From Bradyrhizobiaceae bacterium Ga0074131 (GTDB lineage: Bacteria > Pseudomonadota > Alphaproteobacteria > Rhizobiales > Xanthobacteraceae), in contig LNEC01000014.1 of NCBI GenBank assembly GCA_001464035.1, forward strand, positions 124,001 to 188,000: DNA of 64,000 bases, written 5' to 3'. The notes under the pieces are model-generated. The model made no database searches and had not been told where the DNA came from. It worked only from the letters and a program-made list of their open reading frames with translations. Positions 55,014 through 63,275 of the stretch are shown here, in pieces (the stretch's first letter is position 1; each line of letters begins with the position of its first letter). Both the position numbers and the translations under genes were made by a program.

Positions 55014-56273
55014 TTAGTTGGCCTGGCGGCGCAGGAAGGCCGGGATATCGAGAACGTTTTCCTGGATCGAATTGCGCGCAGGAGAGGAGCGGCCGTACGG
55101 ATCGAAGCGCTGCGGAGGCACATTGCGCGCGTATTCCGAAATCGGATCTGCCGGTCGTCCTCCGGGGTGGCGGGCCGTCGGGCGGAGCGGCGGACTCTCT
55201 TGCGGCAACGGTGCAGTACGCTCGATCTGGTCGGCGATGCGACGGCTGTCGTTGCGCAGCCTGCCGGCGAGTTCCGAGAGTGAGCTTTCCGCCGGTTGCG
55301 TCTGGCGCGCCGGGTCGAGATTGTCGATGCCGGTCGCCACCACCGAGACACGGACGATACCTTCCAGACTTTCATCGAAAGACGCGCCGACGATGATGTT
55401 GGCGTCCGGGTCGGCCTCTTCGCGAATGCGGGTGGCAGCTTCGTCAACCTCAAATAACATCAGGTCCTTGCCACCGGTGATGGAGATGATGAGGCCACTG
55501 GCGCGCTTGATCGAGGGGTTCTCGATCAATGGATTGGAAATCGCGGCCAGAGCGGCGGCGAGCACGCGCTTCTCGCCGGAAGCCTCGCCCCTGCCCATCA
55601 TGGCCTTGCCCTTCTCGCGCATTACGGCGAGAACGTCGGCAAAATCGAGATTGATCAGACCCTCCTTGACGATAAGGTCGCTGATGCAGGCCACACCCGA
55701 ATAAAGCACCTGGTCGGCCAGGGTGAAGGCATCGGCGAATGTCGTCTTCTCGTTGGCCACCCGGAACAGGTTCTGGTTTGGGATGATCAGCAGGGTGTCC
55801 ACCACCTTCAGAAGTTCCGCGATGCCGGCTTCAGCAGCGCGCATGCGGCGCTGGCCCTCGAAGTGGAATGGTTTGGTGACGACACCGATGGTGAGAATAC
55901 CAAGGTCACGCGCGTTCTTGGCGATAATGGGCGCTGCCCCGGTGCCGGTACCGCCGCCCATGCCGGCAGTAACGAACACCATGTGCGCGCCGGTTAAATG
56001 ATCGCGGATCGTATCGATTGCTTCTTCGGCTGCGGCACGCCCCACTTCGGGCTGCGAGCCGGCGCCAAGGCCTTCGGTAACCTGGGTGCCCATCTGTATG
56101 ATGCGCTTGGCCTTCGACATGGAGAGCGCCTGTGCGTCGGTATTGGCTACGATGAAGTCGACGCCCTGCAGCCCGGCCGCAATCATATTGTTGACGGCAT
56201 TGCCGCCGGCGCCGCCGACCCCAAACACGATAATGCGCGCCTTCAATTCGCGAATATCGGTGCTGTTGGTCAT
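55014..56273 (-). CDS. Second FtsZ (FtsZ paralogue)
   Basis: 419 residues. Tubulin-like GTPase: [14 protein letters not shown] at 17-30, GTP-binding GGGTGTG at 106-112, catalytic T7 loop Asn208-Asp210-Asp213 (INLDFADV), all intact. The C-terminal linker is only about 85 residues, far shorter than in the main alphaproteobacterial FtsZ, but the conserved end peptide [11 protein letters not shown] is kept, so binding to FtsA/ZipA-type partners is possible. The main ftsZ lies elsewhere (dcw cluster is not in this window). Confidence 0.93.
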   Translation of the reverse strand: MTNSTDIRELKARIIVFGVGGAGGNAVNNMIAAGLQGVDFIVANTDAQALSMSKAKRIIQMGTQVTEGLGAGSQPEVGRAAAEEAIDTIRDHLTGAHMVFVTAGMGGGTGTGAAPIIAKNARDLGILTIGVVTKPFHFEGQRRMRAAEAGIAELLKVVDTLLIIPNQNLFRVANEKTTFADAFTLADQVLYSGVACISDLIVKEGLINLDFADVLAVMREKGKAMMGRGEASGEKRVLAAALAAISNPLIENPSIKRASGLIISITGGKDLMLFEVDEAATRIREEADPDANIIVGASFDESLEGIVRVSVVATGIDNLDPARQTQPAESSLSELAGRLRNDSRRIADQIERTAPLPQESPPLRPTARHPGGRPADPISEYARNVPPQRFDPYGRSSPARNSIQENVLDIPAFLRRQAN

Positions 56274-56321
56274 TTTTGCCTCACGGTTGCTCCGGCAAGC
56301 GGGGAATGAGGATACGGATTG

Positions 56322-56825
56322 CTACCTACAAGCCTTGCGGTCTGCTTCCACGATGGTCGCAGCTAGATGTCCCAGTCGGCTTGCAGCCTTTCCGTGGCTA
56401 TCGATCGAGCCGCCAGTTCGGCCGCCGGACCGCAGAGCCGCCACCTCACCTTCAACCCGTGCCGTCATCTCCTTGGCTGCCATCGTTTCTGCAGTCGCCC
56501 GCATCAGCTCAACCGCCAAGCGATCGGCGCGCTCGCACTCGCGCTCGAAATCTGCTCTGTGATCGGCTGCCCTTGCTTCGAGCCACGAGATCTCGGCCTG
56601 CAAGGCCTCGATCTTTACCGCTAACAGGGCGATGTTGCCTGCCTGGCGACCACCTGTTCGCCGGGGCGTATGCCGTATTTCAGCGAGATCAACGCTCACC
56701 ACGACCTCGCCGTCATCTGAAAGTGAGCGCGGCAGCCGGCGTCGCCTGGCAAGCGAACGAGCGGCCTCTACCGAGATTTTCAGGCGGGTACCTAGAGCGG
56801 CATATGTCAGCGCTTCAACGGACAT
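56322..56825 (-). CDS. HTH/coiled-coil protein upstream of ftsZ2
   Basis: 167 residues. N-terminal MerR-like HTH (MSVEALTYAALGTRLKISVEAARSLARRRRLPRS), a linker with VVSVDLAEIRH, and a C-terminal coiled coil (LLAVKIEALQAEISWLEARAADHRADFERECERADRLAVEL in sections). Resembles DNA-binding proteins found in rhizobial accessory regions. First gene of the ftsZ2 cluster, 48 bases upstream of ftsZ2, with a CtrA-type palindrome 76 bases before its start. Confidence 0.8.
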   Translation of the reverse strand: MSVEALTYAALGTRLKISVEAARSLARRRRLPRSLSDDGEVVVSVDLAEIRHTPRRTGGRQAGNIALLAVKIEALQAEISWLEARAADHRADFERECERADRLAVELMRATAETMAAKEMTARVEGEVAALRSGGRTGGSIDSHGKAASRLGHLAATIVEADRKACR

Positions 56826-56900
56826 CGGCTGTTCTCCTAGAACGAACCGGGCGGTAATCAGCTGATGATGACCGGGCGATGACCAGGCTAGGCCGCGTTG

Positions 56901-56917
56901 GTTAACAGACTGTTAAC
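56901..56917. promoter_or_regulatory. CtrA-type box upstream of the ftsZ2 cluster
   Basis: GTTAACAGACTGTTAAC is a perfect palindrome around one central base and contains TTAAC-N6-TTAAC (TTAA-N7-TTAA), the binding consensus of the cell-cycle regulator CtrA. It lies 76 bases upstream of the HTH/coiled-coil gene. CGTTGG and CCAACG flank it as an outer inverted pair. It could instead be an operator for the HTH protein. Confidence 0.65.
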
Positions 56918-57109
56918 GGGCCAACGGGCGAGCGGCGGTCTGCCATTTGAGCGTGATGGCCAAGGAAAACGAAGCAACTTGTCGGGAGCCGCGCCGCTCG
57001 TTCGTCCTCTGGATGCAAAGCGCAAGAACCGAACACCTGACATGAGAAAGTCGTTGTAATCACGCGCATCACGCTCGACAGCGTCATGCAATCACTCGGA
57101 GCCTTCACA

Positions 57110-57760
57110 ATGCCCCCCACCATCACAGCCTTTGAAAGGTCGCCCGACCGGGGCAAGGGTCAGGCACGTGACATGCGGGTACGTTGGGCGCTCGAGGAAG
57201 TGGGACAACCTTACGACGTTCGTCTTGTTTCGTTCAGCCAGATGAAGGAGCCGGTGCATCGCGCGCTTCATCCTTTCGGGCAAATTCCGACCTATGAAGA
57301 AGGCGATCTCGCTCTGTTCGAGTCGGGGGCGATCGTGTTCCATATCGCGGTGCACCATGCTGGCCTGCTGCCCGACGATGCGAATGCCCGGGCGCGCGCG
57401 ATCACATGGATGTTTGCCGCGCTTAGCACGCTGGAGCCACCGATCGTTGATCGGGAAATCGCCACGCTGCTGGAGCGCGACGAGACCTGGTACAGGCAGC
57501 GCCTGCCTGTCGTCGAGGATCGCATCCGTGACCGACTGTGCCACCTTTCCGATCGCCTGGACGATGCCGACTGGCTCGATGGTGCGTTCAGCGCCGGCGA
57601 CCTTCTGATGGTGGCGGTGCTGCGCAGGTTGAACGGTTCGGGGATACTCGACGAATATCCGAACCTCCGGGCCTATGTCACCCGCGGCGAAGCGCGGCCG
57701 GCCTTCAAGCGAGCTTTCGATGCTCAATTGGCGGTTTTCACCGCCGCATCGACCGGCTGA
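57110..57760 (+). CDS. Glutathione S-transferase family protein
   Basis: 216 residues. N-terminal thioredoxin fold (MRVRWALEEVGQPYDVRLVSF, HPFGQIPTYEEGDLALFESGAIVFHIA) and helical C-terminal domain (LDDADWLDGAFSAGDLLMVAVLRRL). The glutathione-contact sequence FGQIPTYE with ESGAI is conserved. Start at 57110 with GGAG upstream gives MPPTITAFERSPDRGKGQ; an ATG at 57086 adds eight residues. Likely a detoxification enzyme. Confidence 0.9.
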   Translation: MPPTITAFERSPDRGKGQARDMRVRWALEEVGQPYDVRLVSFSQMKEPVHRALHPFGQIPTYEEGDLALFESGAIVFHIAVHHAGLLPDDANARARAITWMFAALSTLEPPIVDREIATLLERDETWYRQRLPVVEDRIRDRLCHLSDRLDDADWLDGAFSAGDLLMVAVLRRLNGSGILDEYPNLRAYVTRGEARPAFKRAFDAQLAVFTAASTG

Positions 57761-57896
57761 TGACGGCAGCCCGTTCACTCTCGACGACGCCGGTCGCGAC
57801 CGAGATCACCCCAGCGGACGAAGCGCGCCGTGATCGGCCTGTCATGACAGATCGGTAGTCTGCGAACCGCGTCAATCCGCGCGGAGGGAAAAGATC

Positions 57897-58142
57897 ATGG
57901 AACTGAAACCAGGCGATGTCGTCATGCTGAAATCCGGGGGGCATCCGGTGACGGTGGCAGAGGTGCACGATCAGGCGATCGTGTGCCTGTGGATGGGCGA
58001 GGAAGGCGATCTGTTTCGCGAAACGCTTCCCGTGGCCGTCCTGGAGCTGGCCAAAATCGACGATTCCGATGACGAGCAAGAAGAGGACGAAGCTGAAGAC
58101 GAAGATGAGGAAGGCGACCTCGAGAAAAGCAAGGTTGCGTAA
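57897..58142 (+). CDS. DUF2158 (YodC-like) protein
   Basis: 81 residues. MELKPGDVVMLKSGGHPVTVAEV and VCLWMGEEGDLFRETLPVAVL match the short SH3-like DUF2158 fold; the last 30 residues are almost all acidic (DDEQEEDEAEDEDEEGD). GGAGGGAAAAG precedes the ATG. Function unknown. Confidence 0.87.
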   Translation: MELKPGDVVMLKSGGHPVTVAEVHDQAIVCLWMGEEGDLFRETLPVAVLELAKIDDSDDEQEEDEAEDEDEEGDLEKSKVA

Positions 58143-58225
58143 GGGCGCGGCCTGCGATGTCGGCGAGTTTCAACACCCGGCGGCGTCGCGACGCCTGAAC
58201 CGGCATCGGTTCGACGACGTTTGGC

Positions 58226-59482
58226 TCACAGCCGGTTGTCGCGGGTGAAGCGCGCGAGCGCCTGATCGGCGATGGCTTCCACCGCAGGTTCATCCAGCGG
58301 GAAATCCGCCGCCAGCCAGCCATCTTCGGCAAGCGCCAGCACCTGCCCGAGCAGCGGGCCCTGGGCGATACCGCGGGCGATGAAATCCGCCGCCTTGAGC
58401 GGGAATTTCGGCGCGCTCCAGCGCTTCGGCAGGGTCGCGAGTTCGCGCCAGGGGGCCGGATCGACGCCGCGTCCCGCCCGCGCCCATGCCAGCATCAGCC
58501 GGTCGCGGTAGCGGTCCTCGCCGAGCCGGTAGAGCCGCCGCCGCGCCGTGGCCTCGTCCATGCCGGCAAGCCGCCACCAGCGGTGGCCCATGGAATCCAG
58601 CGCCCTGGTTTCGGCATTGCTGAGCCGCATGCGCAGCGCCACGCGCTTCGCGTCCTCGGTGACAGCGACCGCGAGCGCACCGAGCCGGCGAACCGGGTCC
58701 GGCGCAAGTCCCAGCGCCCGCTCCGCCGCGATCATCGCGGCGAACGGTCCGGTGTAGGCGACGCCGCCGAAAATCGGCAGCAGCAGCCCGCCATCCGCCA
58801 TCGCCTGGACCGCGCCGGCCGCACCTTGCGCGACCATCAGCTTGAGCATTTCCATCCGCACGCGTTCTGCGGAGAGCGTCGCAAGGCCGGCGCGCCCGGC
58901 GATGCAGGCGAGGGTGCCGGAACGATCGGGCGCGCCCGCGCCGTAGGCGGCGTGAATACGGAAGAATCTGAGGATGCGCAAATAATCCTCGGCGATACGC
59001 GCGCCGGGATCGCCGATGAAGCGCACGCGTCGTGCGGCGATGTCGTCCCAGCCGCCGACATGATCGTGCACGACCCCGGCGGCATCGACCGATAGGCCGT
59101 TGATGGTGAAATCGCGTCGCTCGGCGTCGCGGACCCAGTCGCGGCCGAACGCGACCGTCGCCTTGCGGCCGAACGTCTCGGTATCCTGGCGCAAGGTGGT
59201 AATCTCGAACGGATGCGAATCCACCACCAGCGTCACGGTGCCATGGTCAATGCCGGTCGGCACGCTCTTGATGCCGGCAGCCCTGGCGCGGCGCATCACC
59301 TCGGCGGGCAGCGCGGTGGTGGCGATATCGATATCGGCGACCGGAATTTTCAAAAGCGCGTTGCGAACCGCGCCGCCGACCACGCGCGCTTCCTCGCCGC
59401 CGCCGTTGAGCAGCTCGAGCACACGGGCGGCCGGGCCGGATCTGAGCCAGGGCGCATCCGACAGCACGCGCGCCTCGCTCAT
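58226..59482 (-). CDS. cca: CCA tRNA nucleotidyltransferase
   Basis: 418 residues. Class II polymerase-beta-like enzyme that adds or repairs the tRNA 3' CCA end. VVGGAVRNALLKIPVADIDIATTALP holds the GG and DxD motifs, RRDFTINGLSVD and EDYLRILRFFRIHAAYG follow. Start at 59482 overlaps the stop of the DUF6111 gene as ATGA. Last gene of a four-gene operon with DUF1285, Nudix and DUF6111. Confidence 0.95.
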   Translation of the reverse strand: MSEARVLSDAPWLRSGPAARVLELLNGGGEEARVVGGAVRNALLKIPVADIDIATTALPAEVMRRARAAGIKSVPTGIDHGTVTLVVDSHPFEITTLRQDTETFGRKATVAFGRDWVRDAERRDFTINGLSVDAAGVVHDHVGGWDDIAARRVRFIGDPGARIAEDYLRILRFFRIHAAYGAGAPDRSGTLACIAGRAGLATLSAERVRMEMLKLMVAQGAAGAVQAMADGGLLLPIFGGVAYTGPFAAMIAAERALGLAPDPVRRLGALAVAVTEDAKRVALRMRLSNAETRALDSMGHRWWRLAGMDEATARRRLYRLGEDRYRDRLMLAWARAGRGVDPAPWRELATLPKRWSAPKFPLKAADFIARGIAQGPLLGQVLALAEDGWLAADFPLDEPAVEAIADQALARFTRDNRL

Positions 59483-59757
59483 TTTCCGGCTCCAGGAATT
59501 TCTTTTCCGGGAACCAGCCTGCCGTTCTCGATATGCGCCGGAACATAGGTCGAGTTCGGCGGCGCACCGGAGAAATGCGCCAGCAGGACGAAGCTGACAA
59601 CGACCAGCAGCAGCGCCGCGATCGACAGTTTGGCGATGACGTGCAGCGGCCACGACGACTGCACCAGCAGTCCGGAGCGTGTCGCGATCAGGAACGCCGC
59701 ATAGACCGCGAACGGGATCAGGAAAATTCCGATCTCGGTGAGAATCGGACGTATCAT
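59479..59757 (-). CDS. DUF6111-like small membrane protein
   Basis: 92 residues. Two hydrophobic helices (ILTEIGIFLIPFAVYAAFLIA and VIAKLSIAALLLVVVSFVLLA) and a polar C-terminus with STYVPAHIENGRLVPG, as in DUF6111 proteins that lie between Nudix and cca genes in this group. The start ATG overlaps the Nudix stop (ATGA). Confidence 0.87.
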   Translation of the reverse strand: MIRPILTEIGIFLIPFAVYAAFLIATRSGLLVQSSWPLHVIAKLSIAALLLVVVSFVLLAHFSGAPPNSTYVPAHIENGRLVPGKEIPGAGK

Positions 59758-60425
59758 GGCAGACAAATCCGCTCGTACAGCACGCGCAGAATTCCTGCGG
59801 TGGCGCCCCAGATGTAACGCTCGGCGAACGGCATGGCGTAGTACGAACGCTCCATGCCGCGGAATTCCTTGCTGTGCAGCTGGTGATTGGCCGGGTCCAT
59901 CAGGAACGCCAGCGGCACCTCGAAGGCATCGTCGACCTCGGATTGGTTGATACGCAGCTTGAAGCCCGGCCTCACCCGCGCCACCGTCGGCAGGATGCGA
60001 AATCCGAAACCGGTCGCGTACAGATCGAGATAGCCGAGCGGATCGACAAAGTTGCGATCGAGCCCGATCTCCTCCTCGGCCTCGCGCAGCGCGGCGTCGA
60101 GCGGCGAGGCGTCGGTCACATCGATCTTGCCGCCCGGGAAGGCAATCTGACCGGCATGATCGTTGAGATGCGCCGCGCGCTGCGTCAGCAGCACAGTCGG
60201 CTGCGGATGGTCCACCACCGGGATCAATACCGCGGCGGGCCGCACCGGCTGCTCGCGCGCGATGATCTCCAGCATGCGATCGGTGCCCTGATCGCCGCTC
60301 CGCGGGATGATGTTGGGATCGATCAGGCCCGGCGGCACGCCGAAATCAAGCCGCGCCCGGCTCCGGTCGAAAAACTCCACGGAACTGATCGCAGCCGGGT
60401 CCGTCTTCAGCATCGGCTCGTTCAA
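59754..60425 (-). CDS. Nudix hydrolase, CoA pyrophosphatase type
   Basis: 223 residues. The UPF0035-type signature LNDHAGQIAFPGGKID leads into the Nudix box ending REAEEEIGL; LLTQRAAHL precedes it. Splits CoA and derivatives to phosphopantetheine and adenosine 3',5'-bisphosphate. Start overlaps the DUF1285 stop by four bases. Part of the DUF1285 - Nudix - DUF6111 - cca operon. Confidence 0.93.
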   Translation of the reverse strand: MNEPMLKTDPAAISSVEFFDRSRARLDFGVPPGLIDPNIIPRSGDQGTDRMLEIIAREQPVRPAAVLIPVVDHPQPTVLLTQRAAHLNDHAGQIAFPGGKIDVTDASPLDAALREAEEEIGLDRNFVDPLGYLDLYATGFGFRILPTVARVRPGFKLRINQSEVDDAFEVPLAFLMDPANHQLHSKEFRGMERSYYAMPFAERYIWGATAGILRVLYERICLP

Positions 60426-61033
60426 AGCGCGCCCCTCACCTGCTCCGCATCCGCCATCGCAAAAAATTCGCCGCCGGATTCGATGCCGAACATCGGGCGA
60501 CCATCGACCACCCGCTCCTCGCCCATGTCAACCAGATCGTAGTAAAGCGCCCGCGTCACCTTGGCCCACAGATCGGCGCGGACGTGCAGATAGGGCGTCA
60601 GGCCGTCGTCGGCGGCAGCCTCGAATCGCAACCGGTGGGCGGAATCGCACGCCACCCAGTCGTCGACATTGGTGCGGAAGCGCAACAGCCGGCCGCGGTC
60701 GTCGGTTTCCTTCGTCATCTCGACGGCCAGAAACGGCGCATCGTCGACGCGGATACCGACCTTCTCCACCGGGGTCACGAGAAAGTGCTTGCCGTCCTCG
60801 CGCTTCAGAATCGTCGAGAACAACCGGACCAGGGCCGGCCGCCCGATCGGCGTTCCCAAGTAGAACCACGTGCCATCGCTGGCTATTCGCATGTCGAGAT
60901 CGCCGCAGAACGGCGGATTCCACAGATGCACCGGCGGCAGCCCCTTGGCAGCGGGGCTGGTTTTTGCGGCCTCGGTGACCGCAGCGGTCAGTCCTTCGAG
61001 ATCCTGTTGGCCGGTCTGCCCTTGCTTCGCCAT
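60422..61033 (-). CDS. DUF1285 domain protein
   Basis: 203 residues. LPPVHLWNPPFCGDLDMRIASDGTWFYLGTPIGRPALVRLFSTILKRE and KHFLVTPVEKVGIRVDDAPFLAVEM (in sections) are the DUF1285 blocks. Function unknown; conserved first gene of the operon ending in cca. Divergent from moxR across a 293-base spacer with a sigma54-type promoter on the plus strand. Confidence 0.9.
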   Translation of the reverse strand: MAKQGQTGQQDLEGLTAAVTEAAKTSPAAKGLPPVHLWNPPFCGDLDMRIASDGTWFYLGTPIGRPALVRLFSTILKREDGKHFLVTPVEKVGIRVDDAPFLAVEMTKETDDRGRLLRFRTNVDDWVACDSAHRLRFEAAADDGLTPYLHVRADLWAKVTRALYYDLVDMGEERVVDGRPMFGIESGGEFFAMADAEQVRGAL

Positions 61034-61060
61034 TGTTTGCCCTGACTCTCACGCCTCGGT

Positions 61061-61077
61061 TTGGCACGATTGCTGCA
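61061..61077 (+). promoter_or_regulatory. Sigma54-type promoter element upstream of moxR
   Basis: TTGGCACGATTGCTGCA has GG and GC separated by ten bases and the TTGGCACG -24 box, fitting the sigma54 -24/-12 rule (the -12 box reads CTGC rather than TTGC). It lies about 250 bases before the moxR start on the same strand. No other gene is recognised in between. Confidence 0.5.
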
Positions 61078-61326
61078 CCTTGCGGTACAGGTCCTGGGCC
61101 AAAGATTCCCGGATGGAATCTCCGTTCAGGTCGCTACATCGTGATGCCGTTCATAGCCCGAAATGCCGATAATGTGGGGATAGTTTAACTCAACGAATAC
61201 ATGGCCTTCGCATAAGTTTAGCATGGGCTTCATGGCTTGAAGGCGCAAGCGGGGGCGGTTCAGGCAGGCGTGATTTTTGGCGTGGTCTCAAGACGTGACC
61301 CCAAGATTGGGTCCAGGGAGAGGTAG

Positions 61327-62331
61327 ATGGCTGGCGCAGACAATGTCGAGAAGCTCGACGACGTGATCGTCCGCTCGGCCGAACAGGTCGCCGGCCAGAT
61401 CCGCGCGGCGAAGGACGCGATCTCCACCGTCATCTTCGGTCAGGACCGGGTGATCGAAAACACCCTGGTGACGATCCTGTCGGGCGGTCACGCGCTCCTG
61501 ATCGGCGTGCCCGGCCTCGCCAAGACCAAACTGGTGGAAACACTGGGCATTACGCTCGGGCTCGATGCCAAGCGCATCCAGTTCACCCCGGACCTGATGC
61601 CTTCCGATATTCTCGGCGCCGAAGTGCTGGACGAGAGCGTCTCCGGCAAACGCTCGTTCCGATTCATCTCCGGACCGGTGTTCGCGCAGTTGCTGATGGC
61701 CGACGAGATCAACCGCGCCAGCCCGCGCACCCAGTCCGCTTTGCTGCAGGCCATGCAGGAGCAGCACATCACGGTTGCGGGCGCGCGCCACGATCTGCCG
61801 AAGCCGTTCCACGTACTGGCGACGCAGAATCCGCTGGAGCAGGAAGGCACCTATCCGCTGCCGGAAGCGCAGCTCGACCGCTTCCTGATGGAGATCGACG
61901 TCGACTATCCGGACCGCGACGCCGAGCGGCGCATCCTGTTCGAAACCACCGGCGCCGACGAAACGCTGGCCAAGGCCGCCATGAACGCCGAGATCCTGAT
62001 CACGGCACAGCGGCTGGTCCGGCGGCTGCCGGTCGGCGACTCCGTCGTCGAAGCGATCCTGTCGCTGGTGCGCTCGGCGCGTCCCGGAGAGGAAGGCGGC
62101 GAAACCGGCAAGCTGATCGCCTGGGGGCCGGGTCCGCGCGCCAGCCAGTCGCTGATGCTCGCGGTCCGCGCCCGCGCCCTGCTCGACGGCCGCCTCGCGC
62201 CCTCGATCGACGACGTGCTCGATCTGGCGGAACCGGTTCTCAAGCACCGCATGGCGCTGACATTCTCCGCCCGCGCGGAAGGCCGCACCATCCCCGACGT
62301 CATCAGGCAATTGAAGACGCGGATCGGTTGA
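61327..62331 (+). CDS. MoxR-family AAA+ ATPase
   Basis: 334 residues. Walker A [9 protein letters not shown] at about 60-68, Walker B [10 protein letters not shown], and SGPVFAQLL, sensor region [26 protein letters not shown] (in sections). MoxR proteins are chaperone-like ATPases that act with DUF58/VWA proteins on envelope or metal-enzyme assembly. First gene of an operon with the DUF58 gene (TGATG junction) and a DUF4159-like gene. Confidence 0.95.
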   Translation: [334 protein letters not shown]

Positions 62332-63275
62332 TGGCCGCGGAAACCGAGCACGGGCCCAGCGAGATCACAGCAGTCCGGCGGGCCGATGGCGAAAGCCGAA
62401 CGCTCGCCGCCTCGCTGCCGCGCCTCGTGCTCGAAGCTCGCCGCATCGCCGCCAATGTGATCCACGGCCTGCACGGACGGCGGCGCGCCGGCGCCGGCGA
62501 GAGTTTCTGGCAGTACCGCCGCTTCGTTTCGGGCGAGCCGTCGCAGAACGTCGACTGGCGTCGCTCGGCGCGTGACGATCATCTCTATGTCCGCGAGCAG
62601 GAATGGGAGTCCGCGCATACCGTATGGCTGTGGCCGGACCGCTCGCCGTCGATGGCGTTCGCGTCGAAACAGGCGCGCGACAGCAAGCTGGAGCGTACGC
62701 TGATCGTGACCTTCGCCCTCGCCGAACTGCTGGTCGCGGGCGGCGAACGGGTCGGCATTCCGGGCCTGATGAACCCGACCGCGAGCCGCAGCGTGATCGA
62801 CAAAATGGCGCAGGCGATGCTGCATGACGACGCAGCCCGGCTCAGCCTGCCGCCCTCGTTCGTACCCTCGGCGCTCGCCGAAATCGTGGTGCTGTCGGAT
62901 TTCTGGTCGCCGCTACAGGAGATCAGAACCATGCTGGCGGGTCTGTCGGCGTCCGGCGCGCACGGCACCCTGGTCCAGATCGTCGATCCGGCCGAAGAAA
63001 CCTTCCCCTATTCCGGCCGGATCGAATTCGTCGAACCGGAAGGCGGCAGCGTCATCACCGCCGGGCGCGCGGAAAAATGGGCGGGTGACTACGTGGCGCG
63101 CGTGGCGCTGCATCGCGCCGAAATACGCGCCGAGACCAACAAGCTCGACTGGCTGTTCTCGACCCACACCACCAGCCGGTCGGCCGCCGAACTGCTGTTG
63201 TTCCTGCATTCGGGCATGATGGTCGCCAAGGGCAGCGCGCGCGGCACGACCGTCAAAGTGGGACGACGCGCATGA
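62331..63275 (+). CDS. DUF58 domain protein
   Basis: 314 residues. The DUF58 signature RRRAGAGESFWQYRRFVSGEPSQNVDWRRSARDDHLYVREQEWES (in sections) is clear, followed by a VWA-like region (WLWPDRSPSMAFAS). The ATG at 62331 shares one base with the moxR stop. Partner of the MoxR ATPase by family context. No membrane span at the N-terminus is evident. Confidence 0.93.
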   Translation: MAAETEHGPSEITAVRRADGESRTLAASLPRLVLEARRIAANVIHGLHGRRRAGAGESFWQYRRFVSGEPSQNVDWRRSARDDHLYVREQEWESAHTVWLWPDRSPSMAFASKQARDSKLERTLIVTFALAELLVAGGERVGIPGLMNPTASRSVIDKMAQAMLHDDAARLSLPPSFVPSALAEIVVLSDFWSPLQEIRTMLAGLSASGAHGTLVQIVDPAEETFPYSGRIEFVEPEGGSVITAGRAEKWAGDYVARVALHRAEIRAETNKLDWLFSTHTTSRSAAELLLFLHSGMMVAKGSARGTTVKVGRRA

